From: Paraconexibacter antarcticus | Lineage (GTDB): Bacteria > Actinomycetota > Thermoleophilia > Solirubrobacterales > Solirubrobacteraceae | Assembly: GCF_024220175.1 (NCBI RefSeq) | Contig: NZ_CP098502.1 | Location: forward strand, 4,778,514 to 4,842,513 | Direction of reading: 5' to 3' | DNA: 64,000 bases | Part shown: positions 33,708-42,359 of the stretch, piece after piece | Layout: every line of letters begins with the position of its first letter | Numbering within the stretch: position 1 is the first letter of the stretch | Position numbers and translations under genes: made by a program | The notes under the pieces: model-generated | What the model saw: the letters and a program-made list of their open reading frames with translations, nothing else | What the model was told of the DNA's origin: nothing | Database searches by the model: none

Positions 33708-34604
33708 TCACGGCATCGCCGGGGCCGGCGACCCGGTGGTGTCGGCGAGGACGACGTTGGGGCCGCCGTGTACGTGCAGATACGCGAGTTCGCGCCCGAG
33801 GTCGCCCACGCCGTTCGCGCCGGGGAGCGGCAGGATGGACAGGGTGCTCAGAATGCCGAACGCGCGGCCTTGTGAGTCGATGAAGCCACTTCCGGAGTCG
33901 CCCGGGAGCCCGGGCGTGATCGTGTAGACGGTGTGGTTCCAGCCCCCGGAGTCCTGGCCGAGGCTAAGCCCGTACTTCGGGCTCAGCAGCTCAAGGCCGC
34001 CACGAAGTTCAGAGTTGCCGTAGCTGCGGACCCCTTCGCCCGCTCGAACACCATTGGTGTTCAGACCGGTGGGCGTGCCAAAGGTCGGTATCGCGGGGCT
34101 CACTTTGCCCACGTCGGCGGGGTCAATCGCGACCAACGCAAGGTCGTTGTATTGACAGGCGTCCGGATCCTTCTCACCTGCCCGTTGCATCGTGTTCCAC
34201 GAGTTGTATGCCAGCCGACCCGGCCGGCTTGCGCCCTGAATGTCCACAACGGTGCCCTCAGGCAGCGATTTAGACGTGCAACCGTTGGTCTCCTGCTCGC
34301 CCCCGGTCCCTGAGCAGTGCGCGGCTTGGCCGAGGTAAACGGTGCCGGCGTCGTAGAACACGAAGTTGGACGTGCACTGCGCTCCGGCTGTGTGCGTCAT
34401 CACCCCCGGATGAATCGATGCTTGCCCGTCCGGAGCAAATGTCGGGACCGCCGCCCCCGCGGACGCGGTGCTCACGATCAGCGCGGCGCAGCAAACCAGA
34501 GCGGCGCGGACGATGCCAAACTCAAAGCGGTAAATGAGATGACTCCCGTTCTCATCGGTGACTGAAATGACCCCAGCCGCGAATCTAGGCCGCTGGCGCG
34601 ACAC
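33708..34604 (-). CDS. Secreted trypsin-like (S1) serine protease
   Basis: 298 residues. Hydrophobic signal segment VRAALVCCAALIVSTASAGAA ends near residue 52. Triad: His in YLGQAAHCSGTGG, Asp in CQYNDLALVAID, Ser in LPGDSGSGFIDSQGRAFGIL, all in order and spacing of chymotrypsin-fold proteases. Extra Cys pairs suggest disulphides. The given start is GTG 34604; the N-terminal 30 residues before the signal are doubtful and a shorter start is likely, but no good ATG is seen. Role: extracellular proteolysis or processing. Confidence 0.85.
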   Translation of the reverse strand: MSRQRPRFAAGVISVTDENGSHLIYRFEFGIVRAALVCCAALIVSTASAGAAVPTFAPDGQASIHPGVMTHTAGAQCTSNFVFYDAGTVYLGQAAHCSGTGGEQETNGCTSKSLPEGTVVDIQGASRPGRLAYNSWNTMQRAGEKDPDACQYNDLALVAIDPADVGKVSPAIPTFGTPTGLNTNGVRAGEGVRSYGNSELRGGLELLSPKYGLSLGQDSGGWNHTVYTITPGLPGDSGSGFIDSQGRAFGILSTLSILPLPGANGVGDLGRELAYLHVHGGPNVVLADTTGSPAPAMP

Positions 34605-35057
34605 GCGCGCCGGTAACTCCCCCGGTCGGCCCTACTATGCCCGCGGCTCGGGTCGACAGGCAGGCCGTTCGGCGCCGGCCCCGACAGTCCCCCGCCGCGT
34701 CAGACCCACGGCCGGGCGTGGTGCCCAATCGCCTGAGCTACGACTCGTTACGGACCGGAGACGTATCGGGGGCCGCAGGGCCCCGAGCGCGCGTAGATCG
34801 CGTTCACGGATCCCGGTCCGCAACTCGCGGATGATGCGGCAGAGTGAGGGCCGCCGCCGCGAATCCCGTAGGCAGGGGTTCGCCGAGTCGCAAGGCTTGT
34901 CGGCGCATTCGCCCCGCGAGTAGTCGCGCTCCGTGGCGATCTTGCAGGCTTCTCAGGGCGCCGCTATCGAAGGAAGACTTCTGACCGGTTGGCCGGCAGG
35001 GCGCCGAAGGCAAGGGTACGGTGTCGCCAAGGTTGATATTCGAGGTGGGAGCAAGCG
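34605..35057. other. Region without recognisable gene
   Basis: 453 bp with short frames on both strands, none with family-like sequence, ribosome site or consistent codon bias. It may hold the protease promoter at its left end. Confidence 0.5.
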
Positions 35058-35303
35058 ATGGCCAAGGGGCGCGAAGAACTGTCTTGGACCGAAGCCGCAC
35101 TCACCGCGGAGGCGATCGCGGATCTCGTACTGGCCATCGCCGAGGACGCCGAGATGGCGATCGCCGACGAGCTTGCCGGGCCGGTGCGGTGGCTCCGTCA
35201 ACTGTCGGCCGACCTCCGCTCGCGCAGCCCCGAAGTCGACGAGGGCTTCGATGCCCTCTGTCGGTTTCTGGGCGCGCAAGACCAAGGCTCGGGGACCTGC
35301 TGA
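35058..35303 (+). CDS. Small acidic hypothetical protein
   Basis: 81 residues from ATG with GGTGGGAG 6-13 bp upstream. Strongly helical: SWTEAALTAEAIADLVLAIAEDAEMAIADELAGPVRWLRQLSADLRS. It lacks any known motif. Good ribosome site and codon use favour a real gene of the island. Confidence 0.5.
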   Translation: MAKGREELSWTEAALTAEAIADLVLAIAEDAEMAIADELAGPVRWLRQLSADLRSRSPEVDEGFDALCRFLGAQDQGSGTC

Positions 35304-35554
35304 GTTCGGCCCGCGACCGGCCCCACCCACCGAACCCCGCGCCCCGTCGGCGACAAGCGACAGGTTTGACGGCCCCGGCGCGGAGGGTGTCATCGGGGAA
35401 CGCTTGCACACGTGAGCGAGCGCGCGAATGCCCGACAGCACCGTGCAGGCGCCGCGCCACGCAGCCGAGCAGGCCCGCAGGGTCCCCGCCGCGCGCTCCT
35501 CGTCACCTGCTCGCACCTAGATTGGCCGTTGTCGTGCCGGGTAGGCTCCGTTCC

Positions 35555-35719
35555 GTGTCGACCGGTTCGGCGTCCAAGTCGAAGATCACCAACGAGGAAC
35601 TGCAAGTCATGCTCAAGCGGGCAGCCGAGCTCGGGATTCCCGCGTGGCGTGTCACGGCCGCCCTTGGACGCTCCGGCACGCCACCAGCAGCCACGGGCGA
35701 AGACGAGGCGCATCCGTAA
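35555..35719 (+). CDS. Small hypothetical protein, 54 residues
   Basis: GTG start; reads STGSASKSKITNEELQVMLK and AAELGIPAWRVTAALGRSGT. The KITNEELQVMLKRAAELGIPAWRVT part looks like a single helix-turn-helix-like unit with good codon bias. No family recognised; too short to be sure. The 250 bp before it (35304-35554) show nothing else. Confidence 0.4.
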   Translation: MSTGSASKSKITNEELQVMLKRAAELGIPAWRVTAALGRSGTPPAATGEDEAHP

Positions 35720-35890
35720 GCGCGTTGCGGCCAGGCTCGGCGTTCTGGCCGCATCGCCCAGAAGTAGATTGCTTCCGCACACGTCGGTGTCGCCCTCGGC
35801 CCGACGGGCGGCGCCCGCGACGCTGTCGCGCCGCCCCGAGGAGGGGCAGGAGCGCTAAGCGCTCCCGCCTCGGACCACTTCGCGGCTACC

Positions 35891-36020
35891 CGACGAGGAG
35901 CGTTATCGACATCGCGGCGCCGTGGATCGTGCAGTAGATCTTGCAGGTGCCGGCCCTCGTGACCTTCTAGGAGTCCGTCCCGGACGGCAGGTTCCTGGAG
36001 TGGAACTGCGCGGGGCCGCT
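35891..36020 (-). pseudogene. Degraded copy of the cupredoxin-like gene at 48106-48450
   Basis: About 130 bp match 48111-48240 closely (for example ATCGCGGCGCCGTGGATCGT and GGTTCCTGGAGTGGAACT in both). The copy has an in-frame TAG where the intact gene has CAG (TSQKVT becomes a stop), several substitutions, and no 5' part. It encodes the C-terminal strands with CTIHGAAM-like ending. Fragment, not functional. Confidence 0.75.
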
Positions 36021-36546
36021 GGCGCAGCTGCGTGCCGGCGACTTCTCTACCAGGACGGCGCGGTCAGTCCCGTCGCTCCTGCACCCACTGGGCCAGGGCG
36101 AACTCGACGCTCTCGACAACCACGAACACCAGCGACGCGCCGAGGGCGCCGCAAAACCAGGCGGCGTCGCCCCCGACCAGCGCCGCGAGCCCGCGCGCGG
36201 CCGCTATAGCCAGGGCGATTGAGATGAACGCCAGTCGACCAGCAGCCGGCCCCGCAGAACTTTGGTCGTGTCAGAGGTCGAGCCAGCGGGACTCGGCATC
36301 CTGGTCTCTTCGACAGCCCGACCCGATGTCCCCCCCTCCCCCAGGAACGTCAGGTGGTTCGTGTCCACGCTGCGGCGAGGTCCTCAAGGCCGCCGCCCAT
36401 CGCGCCCCCCGTGAGGAAGAACGGCGCGTAGGGGCGGTCGTCCCTTCAGGTCCAGCCCGTTCGCACCCCCGCACGGCGGGTGCCGTCGATGTCCCACGGG
36501 TGCACGGCCATGAGCGCGGTAGCCGCCCGGAACCTGTCAAGCCGGA
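36021..36546. other. Mostly empty stretch with a membrane-protein remnant
   Basis: On the minus strand 36274-36064 reads GPAAGRLAFISIALAIAAA then GDAAWFCGALGASLVFVVVE and EFALAQWVQERRD before a TGA at 36064-36066, with good codon bias but no start codon after the upstream stop; it looks like the tail of a small membrane protein. Nothing else is recognisable up to the IS at 36547. Confidence 0.4.
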
Positions 36547-36567
36547 TGAGACAGTGTCGGGGCGAAT

Positions 36568-37578
36568 TTAGTGAGCGGCGGGCTCCTCGGGCTTGGGCTT
36601 GTTGATGTAGGCGGCGGTCGGCAGCGCGGGCGGTCGGGGCGGGTGCCGGACGAAGCGTTCGGGCGTGGCGGCGTAGGCCGCGTCGAGGACGGTGGTGCGG
36701 GCGGCGTGGACGGCCGGAGCGTGGCCGTGGTGGACGTCGTGTGGGGTCATCAGGCCGATGCCGGCGTGGCGGTGAGCGTGGTGGTACCAGCCGAAGAAGT
36801 CGCGGCAGAAGGCGCGGGCGTGGTCGATGTGGTCGAACCGTGCGGGGAACCCGGGCCGGTACTTCATCGTCTTGAACTGTGACTCGGAGTACGGGTTGTC
36901 CGTCGACGTGTACGGCCGGTTATGCGAGCGCAGGACGCCGAGGTCGGCGAGGAGGAACGCGACGGGCTTGGACGTCATCGCCGGGCCGCGGTCGGCGTGC
37001 ACCGTCAACTGGCCACGGACGATGTTCTGTTGCTCGCACGCCTGGCCGATCAGCGCCTTGGCCAGGTGCGCGTTCTCGCGGTGCTGCACCGTCCAGCCGA
37101 CGGCGTAGCGGCTGTAGACGTCGAGAATGACGTAGAGGTAGTAGTAGGTCCACTTCGCCGGACCCTTCAACTTCGAGATGTCCCAGGACCAAATCTCGTT
37201 CGGCCGCTCGGCGAGCAGTTCCGGTGCGGCGTAGGGCGGATGGGTCAGCTGCGCGCGGCGCTCGGTGACGCCGCCGTACTCGGCGGCGAGGATCCGGTAC
37301 ATCGTGCGCTGCGACGCAAGGTAGATCCCCTCATCCAGCAGCGTCGCCCAGACCTCGGCAGGGGAGGCGTCCTGAAAGCGCGGGCTGTGCAACTGCTCGA
37401 GCACCGCGGCACGCTCCTCATCCGACAGCGCCCGGCCGGGCCGCCTGCGCGGCACTGACGCGCGCGCGGGCGGCGGGCTGCGTCGGCGATACAACGACGC
37501 CCTGGACGCGCCGAGGGCGCGGCACGCGGGCAGGATGCCGACCAGCGGCTCGATCTCAATGACGGCCTGATCGATCAT
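36568..37578 (-). CDS. IS3-family transposase OrfB
   Basis: 336 residues. HTH-like start (LVGILPACRALGASRASLYRRR), then core with D in IWSWDISKLKGPAKW, D in LTVHADRGPAMTSK and E in STDNPYSESQFKTMKYRP, and WYHHAHRHAGIGLMTPHDVHHG at the end. Complete DDE set. ATG 37578 overlaps the OrfA stop (ATGA). Confidence 0.9.
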   Translation of the reverse strand: MIDQAVIEIEPLVGILPACRALGASRASLYRRRSPPPARASVPRRRPGRALSDEERAAVLEQLHSPRFQDASPAEVWATLLDEGIYLASQRTMYRILAAEYGGVTERRAQLTHPPYAAPELLAERPNEIWSWDISKLKGPAKWTYYYLYVILDVYSRYAVGWTVQHRENAHLAKALIGQACEQQNIVRGQLTVHADRGPAMTSKPVAFLLADLGVLRSHNRPYTSTDNPYSESQFKTMKYRPGFPARFDHIDHARAFCRDFFGWYHHAHRHAGIGLMTPHDVHHGHAPAVHAARTTVLDAAYAATPERFVRHPPRPPALPTAAYINKPKPEEPAAH

Positions 37579-38087
37579 GATCGCGGCGGCTGCTCGTCGG
37601 TCTCCGGCGCGCTCTTGGCCAGCAGTTCTTCCAAGAGCGCGGAGACGTTTCCCTGCACCTCGATCACCCGACGCGCCGTCACCAGATCGGCCTGCGAGCG
37701 CTCCAGCTGGCGACGCAGCGCCGCGTTCTCCATCCGCTCGGCGCTCGGCGGCTTGGGGCCACGCTGGCGAGGCTCCAGCGCCCCGAGCGCGCCGCTGTCG
37801 CGGGCCCGCCGCCACTCCGTCAGCAGCGAGGAGTACAAGCCCTCGCGGCGCAGCACCTCGCCGATCTCGCCGGGCTTGGTGCACGCCTCGGCGGCGAGCA
37901 CGATCTTCAGCTTGTACGCCGCGGTGAACCTGCGGCGCGTCGCCCGCGGCACGAGCTCGGGATCCGGGACCCCCACCAGCGACGACGCGCCGCCGGCGAT
38001 GTGCCTACGCTCGCCTTCGGCTCCCTCCGGCACACCGCCGGCGGAACCCTCCAGCTCGTCCTTCATCCCTGCAGGGAACTGCGACAC
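37575..38087 (-). CDS. IS3-family transposase OrfA
   Basis: 170 residues, longer than usual. Central helix-turn-helix RRRFTAAYKLKIVLAAEACTKPGEIGEVLRREGLYSSLLTEWRRARDS, then a coiled coil (MENAALRRQLERSQADLVTARRVIEVQGNVSALLEELL). N-terminal 40 residues are low-complexity and the true start may be an inner Met. Confidence 0.9.
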   Translation of the reverse strand: MSQFPAGMKDELEGSAGGVPEGAEGERRHIAGGASSLVGVPDPELVPRATRRRFTAAYKLKIVLAAEACTKPGEIGEVLRREGLYSSLLTEWRRARDSGALGALEPRQRGPKPPSAERMENAALRRQLERSQADLVTARRVIEVQGNVSALLEELLAKSAPETDEQPPRS

Positions 38088-38145
38088 AACGCACGTCCGT
38101 TCTCGCCCTCAGGCTCAGTAAATACAACGGTAGAACCTGTCTCAC

Positions 38146-38449
38146 GTCACCTTGGCAGAGAGGGGCCGGCGGGAGGCCGGCGTGCTCGTCGGCGTGGGCG
38201 TACGCGCGCGGAGCGGGCTTCCAGCACCCGGCGTGGCTCACCGACAGCAGCGCTCGACGAGATCCCGAAGTCCGGCGCGCTCCAGCCGCTTCTCGATCGG
38301 TTTGCCAACGGTCAGCGGCCCAAACCCAACCTCGTCAAGCAGCCGCGGCGCGATCTGCGCGACCAGGTCAGCGATCCTGCGTGCGCCAATCCGTGCTGTT
38401 GGCGCACCGAGGTGGCTTGCGCCTGCGTGTTCCAGAGTAGGTTGTGAAG
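38146..38449 (-). pseudogene. Fused remnants: HAD dehalogenase fragment and IS110 transposase fragment
   Basis: The minus strand 38300-38165 reads ERLERAGLRDLVERC then, after a 1-base loss, SHAGCWKPAPRAYAHAD; this matches the intact HAD gene at about 52420-52520 (LLERAGLRDLVERC, SVSDAGHWKPDPRAYAYA). Just upstream (about 38410-38300) ARRIADLVAQIAPRLLDEVGFGPLTV resembles the C-terminal helix-hairpin region of IS110-type transposases. Both are short, frame-broken pieces joined together. Confidence 0.6.
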
Positions 38450-39022
38450 ATGACTCCGCGGGATGTTGTCGCTGTGCTGGTGACTGGAGCCGTGGCAGCG
38501 GGTGGTTTGGCGGTGCCGGGCGCGCTGGCCAGTCCAGGCCATCACCACATACACCATCACGCCAAGAAGCACGGGAAGCATCACAAGGCGCCCACACCCA
38601 CGTCGAGTCCGACGGCCGCGCCGGCGCAGTCCGCGAGCGCCGATGCTGTCGCTGGCGGGACCTTCCACCTCCAGTTCGAGGCGCATCGCGCGGCCGGCGC
38701 CGCTGCAACAGCTGCGACAGGCCATTTCACCGGCACGCTCGCCCCCGGCGGCGTGGGCTTGGGCAACTTCGCCGGTCCGGTCACCTGCCTCACGGTGAAG
38801 GGCAACAACATCGGCCTCTTCTACCCGATCAAGAGCAGCAGCCCCCCGGGGCTCCAGCTGCTGGGCGCGGGCGTGTTCATCTACATGACAGTCGACGGCA
38901 AGGGCAACGCCGTCAAGTCCAGTTTCAAGTTGGTTCCCAAGGCCACCACGGACTCGTGCGATCCGATGCCGGCGACGGAAACGATGACTGACACCGGATC
39001 GGGCACCGCCACCGGCGGCTGA
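38450..39022 (+). CDS. Secreted His-rich protein of unknown function
   Basis: 190 residues. Signal peptide (VVAVLVTGAVAAGGLAVPGALA) followed by HHHIHHHAKKHGKHHK, a Thr/Ser/Pro/Ala linker, and a beta-rich domain (GTFHLQFEAHRAAGA, GLGNFAGPVTCLTVKGNNIGLFY, GVFIYMTVDGKGNAVKSSFKL) with two Cys. The His cluster suggests metal binding at the envelope; the rest is unrecognised. ATG 38450 is preferred to GTG 38444 because GTAGG lies 8 bp upstream of the ATG. A strong terminator follows. Confidence 0.75.
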   Translation: MTPRDVVAVLVTGAVAAGGLAVPGALASPGHHHIHHHAKKHGKHHKAPTPTSSPTAAPAQSASADAVAGGTFHLQFEAHRAAGAAATAATGHFTGTLAPGGVGLGNFAGPVTCLTVKGNNIGLFYPIKSSSPPGLQLLGAGVFIYMTVDGKGNAVKSSFKLVPKATTDSCDPMPATETMTDTGSGTATGG

Positions 39023-39024
39023 GC

Positions 39025-39050
39025 CGGCGTCGCGGCGACCCGCGACGCCG
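39025..39050 (+). terminator. Intrinsic terminator of the His-rich gene
   Basis: CGGCGTCGCGG and CCGCGACGCCG form a perfect 11-bp stem with a 4-nt loop right after the stop codon. The 200 bp that follow (39051-39248) show nothing recognisable. Confidence 0.8.
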
Positions 39051-39248
39051 CAGTAAAATGGTCGCACTCGGGCCATCACGCGTCGCCGGTCGCCGGCCCA
39101 TTGCGCAGTCAGGTCGTCCACGGGTCTCGCGAGCTGTGCCCCGAGCGTGATGCTCGCGGACCACGTCCCCAGGCGAGAAGTCAGCTCCGTGCGCGGTTCC
39201 TCGCGCGGGCTTCCGCCCCACTATGTGGATCTGGCCCGCGTGAAGGAG

Positions 39249-39890
39249 CTAAGCGCGCCGAACGTGCTGCCCGCCGCCCGCTAGTCCTGAGTCGTTCTTT
39301 GTTGTGCAGTAGCGGGTGATGGAGTCGAGGATCTGGTCGGCGGTCTTGGTCCAGACGTAGGGCTTGGGGTCCTCGTTCCACGTCGTGATCCAGGCGACGG
39401 ATGTCGGCGTTGAGGGCGCGCACCGATCGGTGCGCGCCGCGCCGGATCTTCTTGTTGGTGAGCTCACCGAACCAGCGCTCGACGAGGTTCATCCACGAGC
39501 TACTGGTCGGCGTGAAATGCAGCTCAAATCGTGGGTGGGCCAGCAGCCATTTCTTGATCGCCGGCGTCTTGTGCGTGGAGCTGTTGTCAAGCACCAGATG
39601 CACCGTGAGATCGGCGGGGACCTCGCGATCGATGGTCTGCAGGAACTTCTTGAACTCGATCGCCCGATGCCGGCTGTGGAGGGCTCCGATGACCTTGCCG
39701 GTCGACAGGTCAAGGGCGGCGTAGAGGCTTGCGGTGCCGTGACGTTTGTAGTCGTGCGTGGCCCGCTCCGGGACCCCGGGACGCATCGGCAGGATCGGGG
39801 CGGTGCGGTCCAGCGCCTGGATCTGCGACTTCTCATCCACGCACAACACCACGGCGCGCTCGGGCGGATTGAGGTAGAGGCCGACGACGC
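39249..39890 (-). pseudogene. Truncated, frameshifted IS630-family transposase
   Basis: DDE core on the minus strand: CVVGLYLNPPERAVVLCVDEKSQ (first D), TVHLVLDNSSTHKTPAI (second D), FTPTSSSWMNLVERWFGELTN (E). The N-terminal DNA-binding half is absent upstream of about 39890, where unrelated sequence leading to the IS110 gene begins. Near 39400 a 1-base indel shifts ALNADIR to the frame that continues WITTWNEDPKPYVWTKTADQ and ends at 39249. Not functional. Confidence 0.85.
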
Positions 39891-39899
39891 AGCGAGGCC

Positions 39900-40013
39900 C
39901 CGGCCGCCGCGTGGCCTGCACGCCCTCCCATCTCTGAATGTCGTGAAGGAGGGCCTCCCGGTGGCACGCTCCAGCGTGTCACCGAAAGAGCAACCACGAG
40001 GAGGCCCGCTCAC
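39900..40013 (+). ncRNA. Candidate bridge-RNA region of the IS110 element
   Basis: The 114 bp before the transposase ATG hold GGAGGGCCTCC (39948-39958) and the hairpin GGTGGCACGCT-CC-AGCGTGTCACC (39960-39983, one G-U pair), then GAGGAGGCCC. IS110-group elements are known to encode a bridge RNA in a non-coding end that pairs with target and donor DNA. I cannot identify guide loops, so this is a positional and structural suggestion only. Confidence 0.35.
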
Positions 40014-41060
40014 ATGTTGCATGCTGGATTGGATCTCAGCCGCAAGCGGCTGGACTATTGCCTGCTCGCCCCGGATGGCGAGCAGATCGAGGCCGGCGCG
40101 ACGCCGCCGGACGCTGACGGGCTGCGCGGGTTCGCGCGCGGCGTAGAGACCCGGCATGGGCCGGTCCTAGTGCGGGCGGCGATCGAGTCGATGAACGGCG
40201 CCCGGTTTGTCCATGACGAGCTTGAGCGGCTCGGATGGGAGGTCGAGGTCGCCGACGCGCAGAAAGTCAAAGGCCTCGGCCCGTTGGCGTGCAAGACCGA
40301 CCGGATCGACGCGTGGGTGCTCGCCGAGCTCTCACGGCGTGACCTGGTCCCCGCGGTGTGGCTTCCGGGGTTCGAGCAGCGCCAGGAACGCGAACGCGCG
40401 CGCTGGCGCCTGTTCTTGGTGCGCAAACGCAGCTCGCTGAAGCACCGCATCCACGCGCAGCTGCTCGCGTTCGGCCATACCTGCCCGGTGTCGGACCTGT
40501 TCGGCGCCCGCGGCCGCAAGCTCCTTGCGCGGCTCGAGTTCCCCGAGCCGTGGCACTCAGGGGTCCTCGCCGCGGTGCAGATGATCGACGAGCTCGACGC
40601 CGAGATCGCCGCGATCGACAAAGAGCTCAAAGCGCTCGGGGCCGATCACCGGTACATCCCGCTGCTGATGAGCGCCCCGGGGATCGCGTGGATCCTCGGG
40701 TACACGATCGCCGCGGAGATCGGCGACATCACCCGCTTCTCGAGCCCGAAGAAGCTCGTCGGCTACACCGGCCTGTGCCCACGCGTCTACCAGTCCGGCA
40801 ACACCGACCGCCGCGGCCCCTTGACCCACGCCGGCCCGAAGTACCTGCGCTGGGCCTTGATGGAAGCCGCCGTTCACGCCTGCCGCCATCAGGTCTACGC
40901 CGCCCGCTACCAGGCCAACAAGAAGCGCCTGGGCAAACAGCGCGGCGCCAAGGTCGCCCAGGTCGACATCGCCCGCCGGCTCGCCGAGGCGATCTGGCAC
41001 ATGCTCACCCGCAACACCACCTTCGCTCCGGCAGGCGCCACGCGCGCTCTGGCCGCATAG
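40014..41060 (+). CDS. IS110-family transposase (DEDD recombinase)
   Basis: 348 residues. N-terminal RuvC-like domain with D in MLHAGLDLSRKRLDYCLL, E in VRAAIESMNGARFV and DD in ACKTDRIDAWVLAEL; C-terminal Transposase_20 domain with PLLMSAPGIAWILGYTIAAEIGDITRF and SSPKKLVGYTGLCPRVYQSG (catalytic Ser region). Intact. Works with a bridge RNA in characterised relatives. Confidence 0.95.
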   Translation: MLHAGLDLSRKRLDYCLLAPDGEQIEAGATPPDADGLRGFARGVETRHGPVLVRAAIESMNGARFVHDELERLGWEVEVADAQKVKGLGPLACKTDRIDAWVLAELSRRDLVPAVWLPGFEQRQERERARWRLFLVRKRSSLKHRIHAQLLAFGHTCPVSDLFGARGRKLLARLEFPEPWHSGVLAAVQMIDELDAEIAAIDKELKALGADHRYIPLLMSAPGIAWILGYTIAAEIGDITRFSSPKKLVGYTGLCPRVYQSGNTDRRGPLTHAGPKYLRWALMEAAVHACRHQVYAARYQANKKRLGKQRGAKVAQVDIARRLAEAIWHMLTRNTTFAPAGATRALAA

Positions 41061-41245
41061 ACGGCCCTCTCTGAGATGCGCCACCGGAGCGATGCCCCTA
41101 CAGCACCTGGTCCTCACACGATGAGGCGATAGAGAGTCGAGCCCCTGCTCCACGACCGACCCAGAGGACAACGACCCAGAACCCACACTTGACACCTCAC
41201 CCTCCTTCATAGAGAGCCCGCCACCCATCGCCCCGTCCCGCGATC

Positions 41246-41273
41246 GCGCGGCCGCCGCTGCCAGCGGCCGCGC
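41246..41273 (-). terminator. Hairpin after the minus-strand ferritin-like gene
   Basis: GCGCGGCCGC (41246-41255) and GCGGCCGCGC (41264-41273) form a perfect 10-bp stem, 16 bp beyond the stop codon of the ferritin-like gene. Confidence 0.65.
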
Positions 41274-41289
41274 AATCAGTCGGACCTGC

Positions 41290-42111
41290 TCAGGACGGCA
41301 TGAGCGTGTTGACGTCCGGGTCGCTCGGGGTGCGCGCCGACACGTCGGCGTAGGTGTACATCTGGCCGGGCTTGCTGCCGGCCTTGCCGAAGCCGAAGCC
41401 GGCCGACTCGAGGACCGTGACGGCGTCCATGATCTTGTAGAAGCCGGGGGCCCCGGTGGTCGGCAGGCCCGCGACGGCCTCGCGCTGGGCGAACTTCGCG
41501 TAGACCCGGTCGTTGCCGAGCTGGCCGAGCGACTGCAGCGCCAGCGCGCGGTGGACCGACTCGACGGCCATGATCTCGCCGGCGTAGCGGGCGAACCGCG
41601 AGCCGCTGAGCGTACCCTGGCGCGCGAACACGGTGAGGCCGAGGAGGTAGGCGTTGACGAACACCTGGTCGCCGACGACGAGGGTCTTCAGCAGCGCCTC
41701 CGGGGATGAGAACACCTCGTCCGGCACGTGGATCGACGTCGTGACGGGCTTGCCGCCGACGCCGGCGCTGGTCAGCACCTCGTAGTGGTTCTTCTCCTGC
41801 TGGGCGGCCGCGCGGATGTTCCGCAGCGTTGTCTTGTCGAGCCGGTTGCCGAGCTTCTCCGGCCCCAGGGTGTTGACGATCGTCGCCAGGACCTCGGCGG
41901 TCGCCGCGACCGCGAGGATCGTCTCGACGGAGTTGTCCGGGTCGGTCTTCACGGCCGCCGACGCCGGGCTCACGCCGGTCGCCAGGCCGAGGATGCCCGC
42001 GCCGGCGAGCGCCGCGCTGGTGCCCTTGATGAGCTGGCGGCGGGTCGCCGCGCTCTCGCCGCGATGCTGGCGGTCGATCGTCTCGAACAGATGGTTGCTG
42101 ACGTCGGTCAT
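41290..42111 (-). CDS. Tat-exported ferritin-like protein
   Basis: 273 residues. Twin-arginine signal TRRQLIKGTSAALAGAGILGLATG near residue 20-45. The four-helix ferritin-like domain is indicated by NIRAAAQQEKNHYEVLTSAG (E-x2-H) and FARYAGEIMAVESVHRALALQSLG (E-x2-H). ATG 42111 has GGAAGGGAG upstream. Members of this group may bind di-iron or respond to desiccation/oxidative stress; activity untested. Divergent from two further ferritin-like genes over a 248-bp region with no other gene. Confidence 0.8.
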   Translation of the reverse strand: MTDVSNHLFETIDRQHRGESAATRRQLIKGTSAALAGAGILGLATGVSPASAAVKTDPDNSVETILAVAATAEVLATIVNTLGPEKLGNRLDKTTLRNIRAAAQQEKNHYEVLTSAGVGGKPVTTSIHVPDEVFSSPEALLKTLVVGDQVFVNAYLLGLTVFARQGTLSGSRFARYAGEIMAVESVHRALALQSLGQLGNDRVYAKFAQREAVAGLPTTGAPGFYKIMDAVTVLESAGFGFGKAGSKPGQMYTYADVSARTPSDPDVNTLMPS

Positions 42112-42359
42112 GCGTGACTCCCTTCCGCTCGCGCGGAGATGATGGACAGTGACGATGCAGTCGACGGCAGCTTCGCGACGACCGCACGGTCGGACGCGCG
42201 AAACACGGGTTCCGGTGGGTGGTCGCACCGGGTGCGGCCGGTCCGGTCACCTGGCCGCTCACGAATGAGCGTCGGCGCCGACGCGGCGATGATCCGATCG
42301 TGCCGCCGCAACGACAGCGCTCATGATCACCCCGGCAAACCCCCATGGGAGGAGGCGTC

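Larger units (their letters stand above)
36547..38145 (-). mobile_element. Second IS3-family insertion sequence (about 1.6 kb)
   Basis: Terminal repeats TGAGACAG at 36547-36554 and CTGTCTCA at 38138-38145 flank orfB and orfA on the minus strand; further inward identity is patchy (both have a TTTA near base 25-30). Flanking bases do not show a clear duplication. It is unrelated in sequence to the first IS3 element. Confidence 0.85.
39891..41240 (+). mobile_element. IS110-family element (ends approximate)
   Basis: A complete IS110-type transposase with about 120 bp of structured non-coding DNA on the left and about 180 bp on the right. IS110 elements lack terminal inverted repeats, so the borders are inferred from the break in the IS630 remnant (about 39890) and the ferritin-gene terminator (41246). 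The left flank contains an 11-bp hairpin (39960-39983). Confidence 0.6.

Noticed and set aside
41221..41290. GC-rich palindromes near 41250 as a replication origin or IS end
   Set aside because: A single perfect hairpin 16 bp behind a stop codon is better explained as a terminator.
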